A DNA stretch of 64,000 nt from Bog-473 sp963777485 (GTDB lineage: Bacteria > Actinomycetota > Acidimicrobiia > Acidimicrobiales > RAAP-2), in the NCBI GenBank assembly GCA_963777485.1, contig CAVZQP010000001.1, positions 806,001 to 870,000 of the forward strand. Direction: 5' to 3'. This document shows, in pieces, positions 1 through 9,047 of the stretch. Made by a program: the position numbers and the translations under genes. The notes below the pieces were generated by a model. That model saw nothing but the letters and a program-made list of their open reading frames with translations, was not told the DNA's origin and did no database searches. How positions within the stretch are numbered: position 1 is the first letter of the stretch; each line of letters starts with the position of its first letter.

Positions 1-556
<556 letters not shown>

Positions 557-560
<4 letters not shown>

Positions 561-838
561 CGCCGACACGGACCTGTGTCGGCTGCCGGCGTGCCCTGCC
601 GGCGGACCGGCTGGTCCGGATCGTGCGCCGGCCCGGCGGGGGCCTCGCCGTCGACCGGCACGGCGTCGGGCGGGGGGCGTGGCTGTGCCGGGAGTCGCCG
701 CCGTGCCTGGATCGGGCCGTGCGCCAGCATCGCTTCGAGCGGGCGTTTCGTGCGCCGGTCGGGGCCGCTGAGCTGGAGCAGTTGTGTGCGCAGATGGGTG
801 TGGCGTGGAGGAGTGGGGCACCTGATGTGCGAGGATGA
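557..838 (+). CDS. ylxR: YlxR/RnpM-family RNA-binding protein (DUF448), possible AUA start
   Basis: Small basic RNA-binding protein of the YlxR family, nearly always encoded between nusA and infB; in Firmicutes a member binds RNase P RNA (known from the family). The motifs TRTCVGCR near the start and GVGRGAWLC in the middle are diagnostic. The frame has no ATG, GTG or TTG near the family N-terminus: the nearest upstream starts would add about 90 residues encoded antiphase inside nusA. A perfect GGAGGAGG (541-549) lies about 8 nt before ATA 557-559, which overlaps the nusA stop as ATAG, so I place the start at this AUA (93 aa, normal size). The TGA at 836-838 overlaps an ATG that is the alternative infB start. 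Function confident, start codon inferred. Confidence 0.82.
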
Positions 839-888
839 GGGGCTGGGTTGACCCCGAGCCCCGCAAAGACAAGGACGAAGAAAACCAC

Positions 889-3765
889 TTGCCGAAGAAG
901 ATTCGCGTCTATGAGCTGGCCAAAGAGCTAGGCCTCACCAACAAGGAAGGGCTCGAGCTGGCCCTTTCCCTCGGGATCGGGGTCAAGAGCCACTCGTCCT
1001 CCATCGAGGACGCGCAGGCGGACCGCGTCCGCCGCAAGGCCGACGCGGAAGGGTTGCGGCGACCCGTCCAGCCCGAGGAGCCGGCCCCGGCCAAGAAGGC
1101 GGCCAAGGCCACCAAGAAGGCGGCGCCGGCGAAGAAGGCCGCGGCGACGACCGAGGCTGCGACCGCTCCAGCTGCCGCGGAGCGCCCTGCGGCGAGCGGG
1201 ACGACTGCGGCGCCTGCGCCGGCCAAGAAGGCGGTGGCGGCATCGAGTGCGGGGGCGACTGTGGCCCCGGCCAAGAAGGCGCCCGCCCGCAGTGTGGCTG
1301 CTCCGCCGGCCGACGCGCCTGCGGCGGCGTCGTCGGGTGATGGTGGTGGCGGTGCTGCTGCCGAGGCGCCCGTTCGTTCGTCTCGCCTGATCAGCAGCCG
1401 GCCGACCGAACGTCCGCCCGCCGCGCCTGCCGCCCCGGCGGCAGGGGACCGTCCTGCGGCCTCGCCCGCCCAGGCGCCGGCGGCCGCACATTCCGCGGCT
1501 GCGCACGCACCGGAGACGGCGGCACCGCCCGACCAGCGCCGGACCCGACCCCCACTCAGCCCGTCCGGCAAGCCCGTGCCTCCGCCGCCCGGGCAGCGAC
1601 CGCCGCTCGGACCGAGCGGGCGGCCCATTCCGCCCCCGCCCGGCATGGGCGGGCGCCGGCCCACTTCGAACGCACCCTCCGGTCCCCGTCCCGGCGGCGG
1701 CGGCGGAAGCTCCTACCCGCAGCGCACCGGCGGCCGGCCCGCGGGAGGCGCGGGGCGTCCCGGTGGCGGTGCGGGCGGTGGCGGTGGCTTCGGCGGCCGC
1801 CCGGGTGGCGGCTTCGGCGGGCGCTCGGGCGCGGGTGCCCCAGCCGGTGCCCCGCCGCAGGGAGGACGTGGGGGCATGCCGGGTCGGCGGCCTCCACAAC
1901 GTCGGGCGCGGCGACGCCGGCGCAACCTCGAAGAGCTCGAGCCGACGCAGCTCACGACGTACCAGCCGTCGACGGCGCCGGTGCCCGAGGGCGAGATCAT
2001 CATCGAGCGTGGCTCGACCGCGCGCGACCTCGGTCCCAAGCTCAACCGCAGCGCCGGCGACATCGTGCGCTTCCTGCTGTTGCAGGGCGAGATGGTCATG
2101 GCCACGCAGTCGCTGAGCGACGACATGATCGAGCTGTTCGCCGCTGAGATCGGCGCAGACGTGCGCTTGGTCGACCCCGGCGAGGAGCAGGAGGCCGAGC
2201 TCTTGGCCCGGTACTTCGAGGACGAGGACGAAGAGGACGAGGCCGACCAGCGGCCGCGCCCGCCGGTCGTCACCGTCATGGGCCACGTCGACCACGGCAA
2301 GACGCTGCTGCTCGACAAGATCCGCTCCGCCAACGTCGTAGCCGGGGAAGCCGGCGGCATCACGCAGCACATCGGCGCCTACCAGGTGGAGTGGCAGGAC
2401 CACCCGATCACGTTCATCGACACGCCGGGCCACGCCGCGTTCACCGCGATGCGGGCGCGGGGCGCGCAGGTCACGGACATCGTGATTTTGGTTGTGGCGG
2501 CCGACGACGGCGTCATGCCCCAGACGATCGAGGCCATCGACCACGCCAAGGCGGCCGATGTGCCGATCATCGTCGCCGTCAACAAGATCGACCGCGAGCA
2601 GGCCGACCCCCAGCGCGTCATGCAGCAGCTCTCCGAGCGCGAGCTGGTGCCCGAGGCGTGGGGTGGCGACACGATCTTCGTCGAGGTCTCAGCCCTGCAG
2701 GGGACGGGGATCGAGACGTTGCTCGAGCAGATCGTGCTCGTGGCCGAGGTCGAGGAACTCACGGCGCGGGTCGAGGGCGAGGCGCGGGGCGTGGTGTTGG
2801 AGGCGAACCTCGAGGCCGGGCGCGGGCCGGTGGCGACGCTGATCGTGCAGCAGGGCACCTTGCAGGTGGGCGACCCCGTGGTCGCGGGCGCCGCCTGGGG
2901 CAAGGTCAAGGCGCTGGTGGACGACCGGGGCGACCACATCAAGGAGGCGCTGCCGTCGACGCCGGTGCAGGTGTTGGGGTTCTCGGAGCCACCGAACGCC
3001 GGCGACGAGATGCGCGGGGCGAAGGACCTGGCTCGTGCCCGCACGCTGGGCGAGGCCCGGGCACAGCGCTTCCGCCTGTCCGGGCACAAGCCGGTTGCGG
3101 CCGCGACGGGTGCCCGGCTGGAGGACCTGTTCGAGCAGATTTCTCGCGGCGAGACGGCGACGCTGAACATCGTCTTGAAGGCCGACATGCAGGGCTCGCT
3201 CGAGGCCGTCACCGAGTCGTTGAAGCGGTTGGAGCGCGAAGACGTGAAGTTGAGTTTCGTGTTGCGAGGCATCGGCGGCATCACCGAGAACGACGTGCAG
3301 CTGGCGGCGGCGTCGAACGCCACGATCATCGGCTTCAACGTGCGGCCGGACCGCCGGTCCCGCGAACAGGCCGAGCAGTCGGACGTGCAGATCCGGACGT
3401 ACGAGATCATCTACAAGCTCTTGGAGGACTTGGAAGCCGCGATGGTCGGCATGCTGGCGCCGGTCTTCGAGGAGATCGTCACCGGCGAGGCCGAGGTGCG
3501 CCAGACCTTCCGGGTGCCGAGGATCGGCACGATCGCCGGGTGCTACGTGCGCGAGGGCAAGATCACCCGGGGCTCCAAGGTGCGGTTCCTGCGCGAGGGG
3601 ACGGTCATCTGGAAGGGTGCCATCAACTCACTGCGCCGCTTCAAGGACGACGTACGCGAGGTGGCGTCGGGCTTCGAGTGCGGCATCGGCTTGACCGACT
3701 TCCAGGACCTGAAGGAAGGGGACCTGATCGAGACCTACGAGGAGCGCGAGATCGCCCGGACCTGA
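889..3765 (+). CDS. infB: Translation initiation factor IF-2
   Basis: GTPase that brings initiator tRNA to the 30S subunit and promotes subunit joining. With TTG 889 as start the protein begins LPKKIRVYELAKELGL, matching the usual IF-2 N-terminus (IF2N domain, residues 1-52), 958 aa in all. Then follows a low-complexity Lys/Ala region with AKKA motifs and a Pro/Gly-rich stretch to about residue 345, a second IF2N-like domain (about 370-425), then the G domain: G1 GHVDHGKT at 465, G3 DTPGHAAF at 511, G4 NKID at 565, and the EF-Tu-like and IF-2 C-terminal domains. An alternative start, ATG 835, overlaps the ylxR stop as ATGA and would add 18 residues not typical of the family; both are possible. 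The next gene follows after about 90 bp. Confidence 0.95.
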   Translation: MPKKIRVYELAKELGLTNKEGLELALSLGIGVKSHSSSIEDAQADRVRRKADAEGLRRPVQPEEPAPAKKAAKATKKAAPAKKAAATTEAATAPAAAERPAASGTTAAPAPAKKAVAASSAGATVAPAKKAPARSVAAPPADAPAAASSGDGGGGAAAEAPVRSSRLISSRPTERPPAAPAAPAAGDRPAASPAQAPAAAHSAAAHAPETAAPPDQRRTRPPLSPSGKPVPPPPGQRPPLGPSGRPIPPPPGMGGRRPTSNAPSGPRPGGGGGSSYPQRTGGRPAGGAGRPGGGAGGGGGFGGRPGGGFGGRSGAGAPAGAPPQGGRGGMPGRRPPQRRARRRRRNLEELEPTQLTTYQPSTAPVPEGEIIIERGSTARDLGPKLNRSAGDIVRFLLLQGEMVMATQSLSDDMIELFAAEIGADVRLVDPGEEQEAELLARYFEDEDEEDEADQRPRPPVVTVMGHVDHGKTLLLDKIRSANVVAGEAGGITQHIGAYQVEWQDHPITFIDTPGHAAFTAMRARGAQVTDIVILVVAADDGVMPQTIEAIDHAKAADVPIIVAVNKIDREQADPQRVMQQLSERELVPEAWGGDTIFVEVSALQGTGIETLLEQIVLVAEVEELTARVEGEARGVVLEANLEAGRGPVATLIVQQGTLQVGDPVVAGAAWGKVKALVDDRGDHIKEALPSTPVQVLGFSEPPNAGDEMRGAKDLARARTLGEARAQRFRLSGHKPVAAATGARLEDLFEQISRGETATLNIVLKADMQGSLEAVTESLKRLEREDVKLSFVLRGIGGITENDVQLAAASNATIIGFNVRPDRRSREQAEQSDVQIRTYEIIYKLLEDLEAAMVGMLAPVFEEIVTGEAEVRQTFRVPRIGTIAGCYVREGKITRGSKVRFLREGTVIWKGAINSLRRFKDDVREVASGFECGIGLTDFQDLKEGDLIETYEEREIART

Positions 3766-3855
3766 GCCCCTGCCCTCTGTCGGGGGCCTGCGGCATTGTT
3801 TTGGAGGTTCGGGATTTGTGGGCTGGGCACGTGTTCGAGCGGAGGAGCTGACACG

Positions 3856-4257
3856 GTGAGCGTGAGACGGCGTACGGCGACCTACCCGCGGGCACTGCGG
3901 GTCAACCAGGTGTTGCGACAGGTGGTGGCGGAGGAGCTCGAGCGTCTCGGCGACGCCGACGACCTGCCGATGCTGACCGTGACGTCGGTCGAGGTGGCAC
4001 CCGACATGCGGACGGCGGTGGTGTATCTGGCGTCTCTGGACGCCGCGACGGCCGAACTGTTGGAGGAGCAGCGGGCGCACCTGCAGAAACTGATCGGGTC
4101 GCAGATGACGATCAAGCGGACCCCGAAGCTGCGATTCCAGGCCGACCCGGCGATCGCCGCGGGGACCAGGGTCGAGGAGCTCCTGCGCGGGCTGCACCAT
4201 TCCCACGACGTCCACGATGTCCGCGATGTCCGCGAGGACGAGCCGCCGGCAACGTGA
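3856..4257 (+). CDS. rbfA: 30S ribosome-binding factor RbfA
   Basis: RbfA binds the 30S subunit near helix 1 of 16S rRNA during late maturation and cold adaptation. The 133-residue product shows the single KH-like fold of the family: the N-terminal helix RALRVNQVLRQVVAEELERL, the strand LTVTSVEVAPDMRTAVVYL and the typical RTPKLRFQAD C-terminal strand. The start is GTG 3856 because GGAGGAG (3841-3847) lies 8 nt upstream; longer readings add unrelated residues. The last residues form a His/Asp-rich tail made of short direct repeats (DVHDVRDVRED), which is unusual but at the disordered end. The stop overlaps the truB start (GTGA). Confidence 0.93.
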   Translation: MSVRRRTATYPRALRVNQVLRQVVAEELERLGDADDLPMLTVTSVEVAPDMRTAVVYLASLDAATAELLEEQRAHLQKLIGSQMTIKRTPKLRFQADPAIAAGTRVEELLRGLHHSHDVHDVRDVREDEPPAT

Positions 4258-5129
4258 GCGTCAATGGCCTGGTGGTCGTCGACAAGGCGGCCGGCTGGAC
4301 CTCGCACGACGTCGTGGCGCGGTGCCGCGGCATCTTCGGGCAGCGCAAGATCGGCCATGCCGGCACCCTGGACCCCGACGCCACCGGTGTGTTGCTGGTG
4401 GGGCTGGGCCGGGTGACGCGCCTGATGCGCTTCCTGACCGTCCTGCGCAAGACGTACACGACCGACATCGTCCTGGGGACCGCGACGTCGACGCTCGATG
4501 CGTCGGGCGAGGTGACGGCGACCTTCGACATGCGCGGCGTCGCTCCTGCCGACGTGGCGGCCGCCGCCGGCACGTTGACGGGGGAGATCGAGCAGGTGCC
4601 CCCGATGGTCTCCGCGGTGAAGGTCGAGGGGCGCCGGCTGCACGAACTGGCGCGTGAGGGCTTGGAGGTGGAACGCAAGTCGCGGCCGGTGACCGTCTAC
4701 CGCTTCGACACGTCGCCCGATCCGGCGCGTCCGGGCGTGTACCGGGCCGTGGTCGAATGCTCCTCGGGAACCTACGTGCGCGTGTTGGCCGACGACCTCG
4801 GGCGGGCCTTGGGGGGCGGCGCCCACCTCGACCACCTGCGGCGGACGTGCATCGGCTCATTCGGGGAGGCCGACATGCGGCCGATCGAGTCGATCGGGCC
4901 CGACACGGTGCTCACACCGGCGGCGGCCATGCGCGACCTGGAGTCCGTGCCGGTCGACGACGACATTGCCGCATCGATCAGAAACGGGCTCCCCCTCGAC
5001 CGAGTGCCGCTCGGTGCGATCGGCGACGGTCCCTGGGCCATGCTCGACGGCGGTGGTGCGCTGCTCGCCGTCTACGAGGCGACGGGCACCGACCGTATCC
5101 GGCCCGCCGTCGTCTTGGCCGGGGACTGA
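4254..5129 (+). CDS. truB: tRNA pseudouridine(55) synthase TruB
   Basis: Converts uridine 55 in the T-loop of nearly all elongator tRNAs to pseudouridine. The N-terminus GLVVVDKAAGWTSHDVV and the catalytic motif GHAGTLDPDATGVL with nucleophile Asp40 are clear, followed by the TYTTDIVLG and GEIEQVPPMVSAVKVEG motifs and a C-terminal extension. At 291 aa it has normal length. GTG 4254 overlaps the rbfA stop by 4 bp and ribF begins 3 bp after its stop, so it is translated within the same operon. Confidence 0.95.
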   Translation: MSVNGLVVVDKAAGWTSHDVVARCRGIFGQRKIGHAGTLDPDATGVLLVGLGRVTRLMRFLTVLRKTYTTDIVLGTATSTLDASGEVTATFDMRGVAPADVAAAAGTLTGEIEQVPPMVSAVKVEGRRLHELAREGLEVERKSRPVTVYRFDTSPDPARPGVYRAVVECSSGTYVRVLADDLGRALGGGAHLDHLRRTCIGSFGEADMRPIESIGPDTVLTPAAAMRDLESVPVDDDIAASIRNGLPLDRVPLGAIGDGPWAMLDGGGALLAVYEATGTDRIRPAVVLAGD

Positions 5130-5132
5130 CGG

Positions 5133-6104
5133 GTGCCCGACTACCCTCCGGGGGCGATGCCCCCCACGCCCGGAACGCCCGGAACGCCCGGACCCGGTAC
5201 TGCCGTCACCATCGGCGCCTACGACGGGGTCCACCTCGGCCACCGCGCCCTGCTGCGCGACCTGTGCGACCGGGCCGAGGCGGCGGGGCTCTCGTCGGTG
5301 GTGGTGACGTTCGACCGCCACCCCGCCTACGTCGTGCGGCCCGAGTCGGCGCCCAAGCAGCTGACGGGCCTCGAGCAGAAGCTCGAGCTCCTCGCCGACT
5401 GCGGTGTCGACCGCACGGTGGTGGTGCCCTTCGACGACGAGCGGGCCAACGAGACCGCTGAGGACTTCGTGAGGGAGGTGCTCGTCGACCAGCTTTCCGC
5501 CCGCATCGTGGTGGTCGGGGAGGACTTCCACTTCGGGCACGGGCGGAAGGGCAACGTCGCGTTGCTGCGCGAGCTGGGTGCCCGTTGGGGCTTCGAGGTG
5601 ATCGGCGTCGGCCTCACCGACGACGGCACCGAGCCCGTCTCCTCGACCCGGATCCGCGCCCTGCTGGCCGCGGGCGAGGTGGAGGAAGCGGCACGCCTGC
5701 TCGGCCGCTTGCACGAGGTACGGGGGCCCGTCGTGCGGGGGGACGGCCGGGGTGGGCCGGAGCTCGGGTTCCCGACAGCCAACCTCGAGATCCCCGGCGA
5801 CATCGCCCTGCCGGCGGACGGGGTGTACGCAGGGCACTTCCGCCGGGCCGACGGCACGATGCACCAGGCCGCTGTCAACGTCGGCCGGCGGCCCACGTTC
5901 TACGAGCCGGGCGCCGCCCCGGTGCTGGTCGAGGCCCACCTCCTGCACTTCGACGGCGACCTCTACGGGGAGCCGTCCCGGGTGTGCTTCGCCCACCGCC
6001 TGCGGGACGAGCTGCGCTTCGACTCGGTCGAGGACCTGATCGCACAGATGCACCAGGACGTGGCCGAGGCCGAGCGGATACTCGCCGCGGCCGATCTTCC
6101 CTGA
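5133..6104 (+). CDS. ribF: Bifunctional riboflavin kinase/FAD synthetase
   Basis: Phosphorylates riboflavin to FMN and adenylylates FMN to FAD. The N-terminal nucleotidyltransferase domain (about residues 24-180) has GAYDGVHLGHRALL, VVTFDRHPA and the VSSTRIRALL signature; the C-terminal kinase domain (about 190-315) has GPVVRGDGRGGPELGFPTAN. Length 323 aa is normal. The first 23 residues (PGTPGTPG repeat) are extra; ATG 5157 would remove eight of them. No FMN riboswitch is seen upstream, as expected for a gene inside an operon. It ends the nusA-to-ribF block; rpsO follows with its own promoter. Confidence 0.94.
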   Translation: MPDYPPGAMPPTPGTPGTPGPGTAVTIGAYDGVHLGHRALLRDLCDRAEAAGLSSVVVTFDRHPAYVVRPESAPKQLTGLEQKLELLADCGVDRTVVVPFDDERANETAEDFVREVLVDQLSARIVVVGEDFHFGHGRKGNVALLRELGARWGFEVIGVGLTDDGTEPVSSTRIRALLAAGEVEEAARLLGRLHEVRGPVVRGDGRGGPELGFPTANLEIPGDIALPADGVYAGHFRRADGTMHQAAVNVGRRPTFYEPGAAPVLVEAHLLHFDGDLYGEPSRVCFAHRLRDELRFDSVEDLIAQMHQDVAEAERILAAADLP

Positions 6105-6119
6105 TCAGCGGCCGGCTGC

Positions 6120-6125
6120 TAGCAT
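6120..6125 (+). promoter_or_regulatory. Candidate -10 element (TAGCAT) of rpsO
   Basis: TAGCAT lies 61 nt before the rpsO ATG and would give a leader of about 55 nt, long enough for the S15 autoregulatory structure known in other bacteria. No good -35 is visible. The same TAGnnT form recurs before many genes of this window. Confidence 0.4.
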
Positions 6126-6186
6126 GGAGGCCGGCCGGGGACTGGTTCCTGGCCGACTCCGACATCGTTTCTCCTGAGGTTCCTCT

Positions 6187-6444
6187 ATGCCCGACACGCA
6201 GGCCACCATCGCCGAGTACCGGCTCCACGACACGGACACCGGCTCACCCGAGGTGCAGATTGCCCTGCTGTCCGGACGGATCAACCACCTGACGGAACAC
6301 CTGAAGGAGCACAAAGGGGACCACCACACCCGGCGCGGCCTGATGAAGCTCATCGGCCAGCGCCGGCGGCTGCTCGACTACGTCCGCAAGAACGACGTCG
6401 AGCGCTACCGCTCCATCATCAGCCGTCTCGGCATCCGACGGTAG
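6187..6444 (+). CDS. rpsO: 30S ribosomal protein S15
   Basis: Primary rRNA-binding protein of the small subunit platform; it binds the 16S central domain and helps form bridge B4 with the 50S subunit. The 85-residue product has the S15 signatures GSPEVQIALLSGRINHLTEH, HHTRRGLMKLIGQRRRLL and ends YRSIISRLGIRR. TGAGG at 6175-6179 serves as ribosome-binding site. It is followed by pnp, the conserved rpsO-pnp arrangement of bacteria. Confidence 0.97.
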   Translation: MPDTQATIAEYRLHDTDTGSPEVQIALLSGRINHLTEHLKEHKGDHHTRRGLMKLIGQRRRLLDYVRKNDVERYRSIISRLGIRR

Positions 6445-6492
6445 CGGCGGCACCCACAAACACGGGCGTCTCCAGCAGCTGGCTGCCAGTTG

Positions 6493-6535
6493 CCGGTCAC
6501 TTCGAACTGCGAGGTGGTCGACCACTGGGAACCGG
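6493..6535 (+). repeat. Palindrome and outer stem in the rpsO-pnp spacer
   Basis: A perfect 12-bp palindrome GTGGTCGACCAC (6514-6525) lies inside a weaker outer stem CCGGT (6493-6497)/ACCGG (6531-6535). In E. coli the pnp leader carries a stem-loop cut by RNase III for PNPase autoregulation; this structure occupies the same place, so an attenuation or processing role is a reasonable guess. It could equally be an operator. Confidence 0.4.
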
Positions 6536-6568
6536 ACGAGAAGATGCCCCCGACAAACGAGGAGCATC

Positions 6569-8848
6569 ATGTCTGATGCCATTTCCGTCTCGGCCCCGAT
6601 CAGCGGGACCGAGCGCAGCATGTCCATCGAGGCGGGGAAGCTCGCCCAACTTGCCGACGGCGCCGTCCTGGCCCGCCTCGGCGACACCGTCATCCTGGCC
6701 ACGGCCACGGCGGCCCGGTCGGTGCGGGAGGGGACCGATTTCTTCCCGCTGACCGTCGACATCGAGGAGCGGACCTACGCCGCCGGCAAGATCCCGGGCT
6801 CCTTCTTCCGTCGGGAGGGTAAGGCCTCGGACCAGGCCATCCTCACCGACAGGCTGATCGACCGCCCGCTGCGGCCCTCCTTCCCGGAAGGCTTCCGCAA
6901 CGAGGTGCACATCGTGGGGACCGTCGTCGGAGCCGACCAGGTCAACCCGCACGACGTCCTGGCCATCAACGCGGCGTCGGCGGCGCTGATGATCTCGGGT
7001 ATTCCCTTCGACGGCCCGATCGGCGCGGTGCGCGTCGCATACACGACCGAAGGGACGTGGATCCCGCACCCCACCTTCGAGGAGGGTGAGGAGAGCACCT
7101 TCGAGCTGGTCGTTGCCGGGCGGGCGCTGACCGAGGACGCCGACAGCGAGATCGCCATCATGATGGTCGAGGCCGGCGGCACCGAGAAGTCCTGGGACTA
7201 CTACAAGGACGGCGCGCCGAAGGTGACCGAAGAAGTGCTGGCCCAGGGGCTCGAGGCGTCGAAGCAGTGGATCCGCGAGTCGATCAACCTCCAGCGCGAG
7301 CTCCTTGCGTCCTACGTGGCCGTGCGCGGACCGATCGAGACGATCCCCTTCACGACCTTCTCGGACTACGAGGACGACGTGTGGGAGCGGGTGCAGGCCG
7401 TCGGCACCGACGCCATCACCAAGGCGAACCTGGTCACGTCGAAGGCCGAGCGCAACGCGGCGCTCGATGCCGCCGGCGAGGAGATCCGCGCCGCCCTGGG
7501 CGACGAGTTCGCCGATCGCCCGGGCGAGGTCAAGGCGGCCATCCGGGGGCTGACCAAGAAGCTCGTGCGGAAGCGCATCGTCGAGGACGGCGTGCGGGTC
7601 GACGGCCGCAGTACGTCGGACATCCGCCCCCTGTCGGCCGAGATCGACCTCTTACCGACGGCGCACGGGTCGGCGCTCTTCCAGCGAGGCGAGACCCAGG
7701 TCCTCAACGTGACGACGCTCGGCATGCCCCGCATGAACCAGCTTCTCGACACGATCACACCCGTCGAGTTCAAGCGCTACATGCATCACTACAACTTCCC
7801 GCCCTTCTCGACCGGGGAGACCGGCTTCATGCGGGGCCCCAAGCGCCGCGAGATCGGCCACGGCCTGCTGGCCGAGCGGGCGCTGCTGCCCGTGGTGCCG
7901 AGCGAGGAGGAGTTCCCCTACTCCATCCGCGTCGTGTCCGACGTGCTGTCGTCGAACGGCTCCACCTCCATGGCTTCTGTGTGCGGTTCGACGTTGTCGC
8001 TCATGGCGGCAGGCGTGCCGATCAAGGCGCCGGTGGCGGGCATCGCCATGGGCCTCGTCTACGACGACGGCAACTACGTCACCCTTACCGACATCCTCGG
8101 CTCGGAGGACGCGTTCGGCGACATGGACTTCAAGGTTGCCGGCACGGCGGACGCGGTCACTGCGTTGCAGCTCGACACGAAGATCGACGGGCTACCGGCC
8201 GACGTGCTGGGCAAGGCTTTGTTGCAGGCTAAGGAAGCCCGCCTGACCATCCTGGGCGTCATGGCCGGCGCCATCGCCGAGCCCCGCTCCGAGGTGGCGA
8301 CGAGCGCGCCCAAGATCGTCTCGATGGAGATCCCGATCGACAAGATCGGCGAGGTCATCGGCCCCAAGGGCAAGGTCATCAACACGCTGCAGCAGGAGAC
8401 CGGCGCCGACATCGCGGTCGACGACGACGGCGTCGTCGGCACCGTGACCATCGGGGCCAAGGACGGCAACGCCGTGACCGAGGCCAAGCGGCGGATATCC
8501 CTCATCCTCGACCCGCCGACGGCCGACGTGGGCGCTGTCTACGACGGCAAGGTCGTCAACATCACCAAGTTCGGTGCCTTCGTGAACGTGCTGCCGGGCC
8601 GCGACGGCCTGTTGCACATCTCGAAGCTGTCGTCGCTCGCCGGCGGCAAGCGCATCAACAACGTGGAGGACGTCCTGACCCTGGGGCAACCGGTCGAGGT
8701 CCGCGTGGACGACATCGACCCGCAGGGCAAGGTGTCCTTGTCGCTCGCCTCGGTGCCCGAGGCGCCGGCGGGTGGCGGCGACGGCGACCGCGGCGACCGC
8801 TGGCGAGCGCGGCGGGGCCCGTGGTGGCGCCGGCAACGGCGAGCGTAA
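6569..8848 (+). CDS. pnp: Polyribonucleotide nucleotidyltransferase (PNPase)
   Basis: Phosphorolytic 3'-5' exoribonuclease of RNA decay. Two RNase PH cores are visible (first with GSFFRREGKASDQAILTDRL, second with LFQRGETQVLNVTTLG and SDVLSSNGSTSMASVCG), then the KH domain (KIGEVIGPKGKVINTLQQET) and the S1 domain (GKVVNITKFGAFVNVLPGRD). GAGGAG precedes ATG 6569. The frame ends at 8848 in a Trp/Arg-rich run that looks wrong: skipping one base near 8801 restores a Gly/Arg-rich tail that continues to 9047 and ends by overlapping the next gene. So the annotated tail is probably the product of a one-base frameshift; all catalytic and RNA-binding domains are intact. Confidence 0.96.
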   Translation: MSDAISVSAPISGTERSMSIEAGKLAQLADGAVLARLGDTVILATATAARSVREGTDFFPLTVDIEERTYAAGKIPGSFFRREGKASDQAILTDRLIDRPLRPSFPEGFRNEVHIVGTVVGADQVNPHDVLAINAASAALMISGIPFDGPIGAVRVAYTTEGTWIPHPTFEEGEESTFELVVAGRALTEDADSEIAIMMVEAGGTEKSWDYYKDGAPKVTEEVLAQGLEASKQWIRESINLQRELLASYVAVRGPIETIPFTTFSDYEDDVWERVQAVGTDAITKANLVTSKAERNAALDAAGEEIRAALGDEFADRPGEVKAAIRGLTKKLVRKRIVEDGVRVDGRSTSDIRPLSAEIDLLPTAHGSALFQRGETQVLNVTTLGMPRMNQLLDTITPVEFKRYMHHYNFPPFSTGETGFMRGPKRREIGHGLLAERALLPVVPSEEEFPYSIRVVSDVLSSNGSTSMASVCGSTLSLMAAGVPIKAPVAGIAMGLVYDDGNYVTLTDILGSEDAFGDMDFKVAGTADAVTALQLDTKIDGLPADVLGKALLQAKEARLTILGVMAGAIAEPRSEVATSAPKIVSMEIPIDKIGEVIGPKGKVINTLQQETGADIAVDDDGVVGTVTIGAKDGNAVTEAKRRISLILDPPTADVGAVYDGKVVNITKFGAFVNVLPGRDGLLHISKLSSLAGGKRINNVEDVLTLGQPVEVRVDDIDPQGKVSLSLASVPEAPAGGGDGDRGDRWRARRGPWWRRQRRA

Positions 8849-9047
8849 CGGCGACGCTGCGCCGGCCTCCCCATCCGGTGGCAGCGCGGCGCCCTCCTTC
8901 GAGGACGCGTTCGAGGCCGAGCTCAAAGCCGACCTCGGCGACCTGGGGCCGGGCGCAACTGCGGCCGAGGGTGGTCGCGGCGGTGACCGTGGCGGCGACC
9001 GTGACCGCGACCGCAACCGGTCGCGGGGCCGCTCCCGTCGTCGTTGA
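8798..9047 (+). other. Out-of-frame continuation of the PNPase C-terminal tail (frameshift)
   Basis: If one base is skipped at about 8801, translation continues as GERGGARGGAGNGERNGD, then PSFEDAFEAELKADLGDLG and an Asp/Arg repeat ending RSRGRSRRR at 9047. A Gly/Arg-rich basic tail after S1 is usual for actinobacterial PNPase, and its TGA overlaps the TTG of the next gene (TTGA, 9044-9047), the coupling seen throughout this window. This supports an extra base at 8798-8802, by assembly error or mutation. Confidence 0.7.

Noticed and set aside
835..888. N-terminal extension of IF-2 from ATG 835
   Set aside because: Kept only as an alternative: the ATGA overlap with ylxR is attractive, but the 18 residues precede the standard IF-2 N-terminus and are not family-like.
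928..2544. Long minus-strand open frame opposite infB
   Set aside because: Antisense shadow of the infB low-complexity and GTPase coding sequence.
5130..5156. FMN riboswitch before ribF, or lysine/threonine leader elements before dapB, dapA or thrB
   Set aside because: The spacers are only a few to about fifty bases long, or the transcripts look leaderless, so no room for such structures.
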